Shown: positions 6,724 through 8,189 of the stretch, in pieces | How positions within the stretch are numbered: the first letter of the stretch is position 1 | Layout of the letters: each line of letters begins with the position of its first letter | DNA from: Devosia sp. | GTDB lineage: Bacteria > Pseudomonadota > Alphaproteobacteria > Rhizobiales > Devosiaceae | NCBI GenBank assembly: GCA_025352765.1 | Contig: JANXSI010000552.1 | Location: forward strand, 1-8,189 | Length of the DNA stretch: 8,189 nucleotides | Direction: 5' to 3' | The notes under the pieces: model-generated | Told to the model about the DNA's origin: nothing | Databases searched by the model: none | What the model saw: only the letters and a program-made list of their open reading frames with translations | Made by a program: the position numbers and the translations under genes

Positions 6724-7482
6724 TCAACGCAGCACTCGGCGCAGACCGTCCTGGACCTTGAGCAGCGCCGGCAGGTAGCTCTGGAGGACGATCTGCAGGT
6801 CGGTCTGGACGGCAGCCATTCCGGTGTTCAATGCCGCCACCACTTTTCCGTGTACGTTGTAAAGGGGCACGGCCAACGACCGCAGCCCGATTTCGACCTC
6901 CTGCTCGACCAGGGCGTAACCCTGAGCAGAGGCCTTCGCGACTTCACTCATGACGTCCTCGGTCAAAGTTCGAGAGTATCTTGTTCTGGGCGCGAGATCC
7001 GAGCGGTCGACCAACTGCCGCGCCTCAGCGAGCGGCAGCGCGCCGAGGAGCACCCTCCCCATCGAGGTGCAATGGGCGGGCAGCCGCGAACCCGGCATCA
7101 GCCCGATCGACATCACGCGGCGCTGCGCCGCTCGTGCGACGTAGACAATCTCGGTTTCATCTAGAATGGACACCGAACAGGACTGGCCAATTTGCTCGGA
7201 GAGATGATCGAGCCAAGGCTGCACCATCTGCGGCAGGGGCATGGCGGCGAGTGCACTCGTGCCTAACCTCAGAACGCGCGCCGTGAGAGTGAAGAACTTG
7301 CCGTCATAGTCGGCATAGCCCAGCTCATGCAGAGTGAGGAGGCACCGCCGGGCTGTCGCGCGGTCCAATCCAGTCGCCGTCGCGACATCGGAGATCGCCA
7401 GCCGGGGCGTGTCACTTCCGAAGCATTCGAGGACGCGTAGTCCTTTGCCGATCGAGGCCACTAGGTCGGTTCTGTTCGCCAT
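6724..7482 (-). CDS. IclR-family transcriptional regulator, PcaR/PobR-like
   Basis: The protein has 252 residues from ATG 7482. Residues about 8-70 form the IclR winged helix-turn-helix, with IGKGLRVLECF, then LAISDVATATGLDRATARR (the helix-turn-helix) and LLTLHELGYA. Residues about 80-250 are the IclR effector domain, with SCSVSILDETEIVYVAR, the SMGRVLL segment and GLRSLAVPL. This set closely matches regulators of protocatechuate, p-hydroxybenzoate and beta-ketoadipate genes (PcaR, PcaU, PobR, CatR types), which sense aromatic acids or dicarboxylate-like intermediates. It stands divergent from a PcaI-like CoA-transferase gene, the usual layout for local control, and upstream of the aldehyde dehydrogenase operon on its own strand. 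No good Shine-Dalgarno precedes the ATG, and palindromic sequence overlaps the start codon, so autoregulation is plausible. The effector is unknown. Confidence 0.93.
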   Translation of the reverse strand: MANRTDLVASIGKGLRVLECFGSDTPRLAISDVATATGLDRATARRCLLTLHELGYADYDGKFFTLTARVLRLGTSALAAMPLPQMVQPWLDHLSEQIGQSCSVSILDETEIVYVARAAQRRVMSIGLMPGSRLPAHCTSMGRVLLGALPLAEARQLVDRSDLAPRTRYSRTLTEDVMSEVAKASAQGYALVEQEVEIGLRSLAVPLYNVHGKVVAALNTGMAAVQTDLQIVLQSYLPALLKVQDGLRRVLR

Positions 7483-7509
7483 TCGACGAATTTGAGCGCA
7501 TTGCGAACA
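7473..7509. promoter_or_regulatory. Candidate operator between the IclR and CoA-transferase genes
   Basis: TGTTCGC (7473-7479) and GCGAACA (7503-7509) form 7-bp inverted arms about three helical turns apart. Between them lies a second palindrome, ATTCG-A-CGAAT (7481-7491), which overlaps the IclR start codon (7480-7482). TTGCGA at 7501-7506 could be a weak -35 for the CoA-transferase gene, with ACTAAA (7524-7529) as a poor -10. The rest of the 145-nt gap (7510-7627) shows nothing else I can support. Binding by the IclR protein is inferred from position. Confidence 0.45.
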
Positions 7510-7614
7510 AAGATCAATATGCGACTAAATCGTCTTGCGCGCCGGCAGCCGCGACCGCAAGTCTGGCGCGATCCGGTAGCTGCGAACCCCGGGCGACACT
7601 GCTATGAACTCACT

Positions 7615-7619
7615 GGAGG
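7615..7619 (+). promoter_or_regulatory. Ribosome-binding site that decides the CoA-transferase start
   Basis: GGAGG lies 8 nt before GTG 7628. An in-frame ATG at 7604 lies upstream of this site and has only GGGCGA in front of it at poor spacing, so GTG 7628 is preferred. Confidence 0.65.
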
Positions 7620-7627
7620 CCCCGACC

Positions 7628-8189
7628 GTGGACAAAACTCTCCCCTCGCTCGAGGCGGCCGTCGCCAGCATCACCAGTGGATCGACGGTGATGATTGGGG
7701 GCTTTGGCGGTTCGGGTGCACCTATTGAGCTGATCCATGCTCTGATCGACCGCTTCCGCGCGAGCGGCAGCCCGACCAACCTCACCATCGTCAACAACAA
7801 TGCCGGTAATGGCCACGTCGGGCTCGCCGCTCTGATCGAACAAGGCATGGTCAAAAAGCTGATCTGCTCGTTCCCGCGGTCTGTCGACCCCGTGGCCTTT
7901 ACCGAGCGCTATATGTCCGGTCAGATCGACCTCGAACTCGTTCCGCAGGGAACACTTGCTGAGCGGATCCGCGCCGGTGGTGCAGGTATACCAGCATTCT
8001 ACACTCCCGCGAGCTACGGCACCGATCTCGCCAGAGGCAAACCGGTCGAAATCTTCGAAGGACGCTACTACGTGCGGGAAAACTGGCTGCGCGCCGACTT
8101 CGCACTGGTCAAGGCGCATCTCGGCGACACGCTGGGCAACCTAGTCTACCGCATGGCCGCGCGGAACTTCAATCCGCTGATGTGCATGG
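7628..8189 (+). CDS. 3-oxoacid/3-oxoadipate CoA-transferase subunit A (PcaI/CatI/DcaI-like), cut by the window edge
   Basis: The frame is open from GTG 7628 to the right edge, giving 187 visible residues; family A subunits are about 220-230, so about 40 are missing. An ATG at 7604 would add eight residues. Class I CoA-transferases move CoA from succinyl-CoA to an acid; the A subunit works with a B subunit that holds the catalytic glutamate and is normally encoded next, here beyond the window. Landmarks: VMIGGFGGSGAP (21-32), the CoA-binding loop; NNNAGNG (56-62); LICSFPR (78-84); PQGTLAERIRAGG (106-118); ADFALVKAH (156-164); and GNLVYRMAARNFNP (170-183). These match subunit I of beta-ketoadipate succinyl-CoA transferase closely. 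The divergent PcaR-like regulator supports a dicarboxylate or 3-oxoadipate substrate. Family is nearly certain; choice between 3-oxoadipate and another dicarboxylate such as adipate is open. Confidence 0.9.
   Translation, partial: MDKTLPSLEAAVASITSGSTVMIGGFGGSGAPIELIHALIDRFRASGSPTNLTIVNNNAGNGHVGLAALIEQGMVKKLICSFPRSVDPVAFTERYMSGQIDLELVPQGTLAERIRAGGAGIPAFYTPASYGTDLARGKPVEIFEGRYYVRENWLRADFALVKAHLGDTLGNLVYRMAARNFNPLMCM

Noticed and set aside
7610..8119. 169-codon - strand open frame opposite the CoA-transferase
   Set aside because: The + strand frame has clear CoA-transferase motifs throughout; the antisense frame has none.
1..8189. Mobile elements, CRISPR arrays, tRNA or rRNA genes
   Set aside because: I saw no transposase or integrase motifs, no regularly spaced repeats and no tRNA-like cloverleaf; the short repeats found are operator-sized.

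Overview
The window is GC-rich and densely coded, and reads as a catabolic gene neighbourhood from an alphaproteobacterium-like or otherwise high-GC proteobacterial chromosome. That assignment rests on base composition and protein flavour only; no marker gene is present. There are eight protein genes, two of them cut by the window edges. I see no RNA genes, insertion sequences, CRISPR array or phage genes.

Layout. On the + strand: the C-terminal two thirds of a type I Baeyer-Villiger monooxygenase (1-1112), a strong intrinsic terminator (1130-1166), a short-chain dehydrogenase (1230-1943), a repeat-rich regulatory gap, and a GntR/FCD-type regulator (2071-2766). On the - strand, read right to left: an IclR/PcaR-type regulator (7482-6724), a GabD-like aldehyde dehydrogenase (6577-5075), an iron-type alcohol dehydrogenase overlapping it by 11 nt (5085-3832), and a metallo-beta-lactamase-fold hydrolase (3732-2830). 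The GntR and hydrolase genes converge. The IclR gene diverges from a + strand CoA-transferase subunit A (7628-end), which is PcaI/CatI/DcaI-like and cut by the right edge.

How the genes may work together. The enzyme classes match, step for step, the logic of alicyclic alcohol/ketone degradation known from the cyclohexanol (chn) pathway: alcohol to ketone (SDR), ketone to lactone (Baeyer-Villiger monooxygenase), lactone to hydroxy acid (hydrolase), hydroxy acid to semialdehyde (alcohol dehydrogenase), semialdehyde to dicarboxylate (aldehyde dehydrogenase), dicarboxylate to CoA thioester (CoA-transferase). Several steps use different protein families from classical chn, notably an MBL-fold hydrolase as candidate lactonase and an iron-type dehydrogenase. 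This pathway is an inference from gene content; the substrate cannot be read from the sequence.

Regulation. Two local regulators (GntR, IclR) each sit beside a gap with direct or inverted repeats that could be operators. Ribosome-binding-site spacing suggests that all five enzyme genes with a visible start use GTG or TTG, while both regulators start with ATG.
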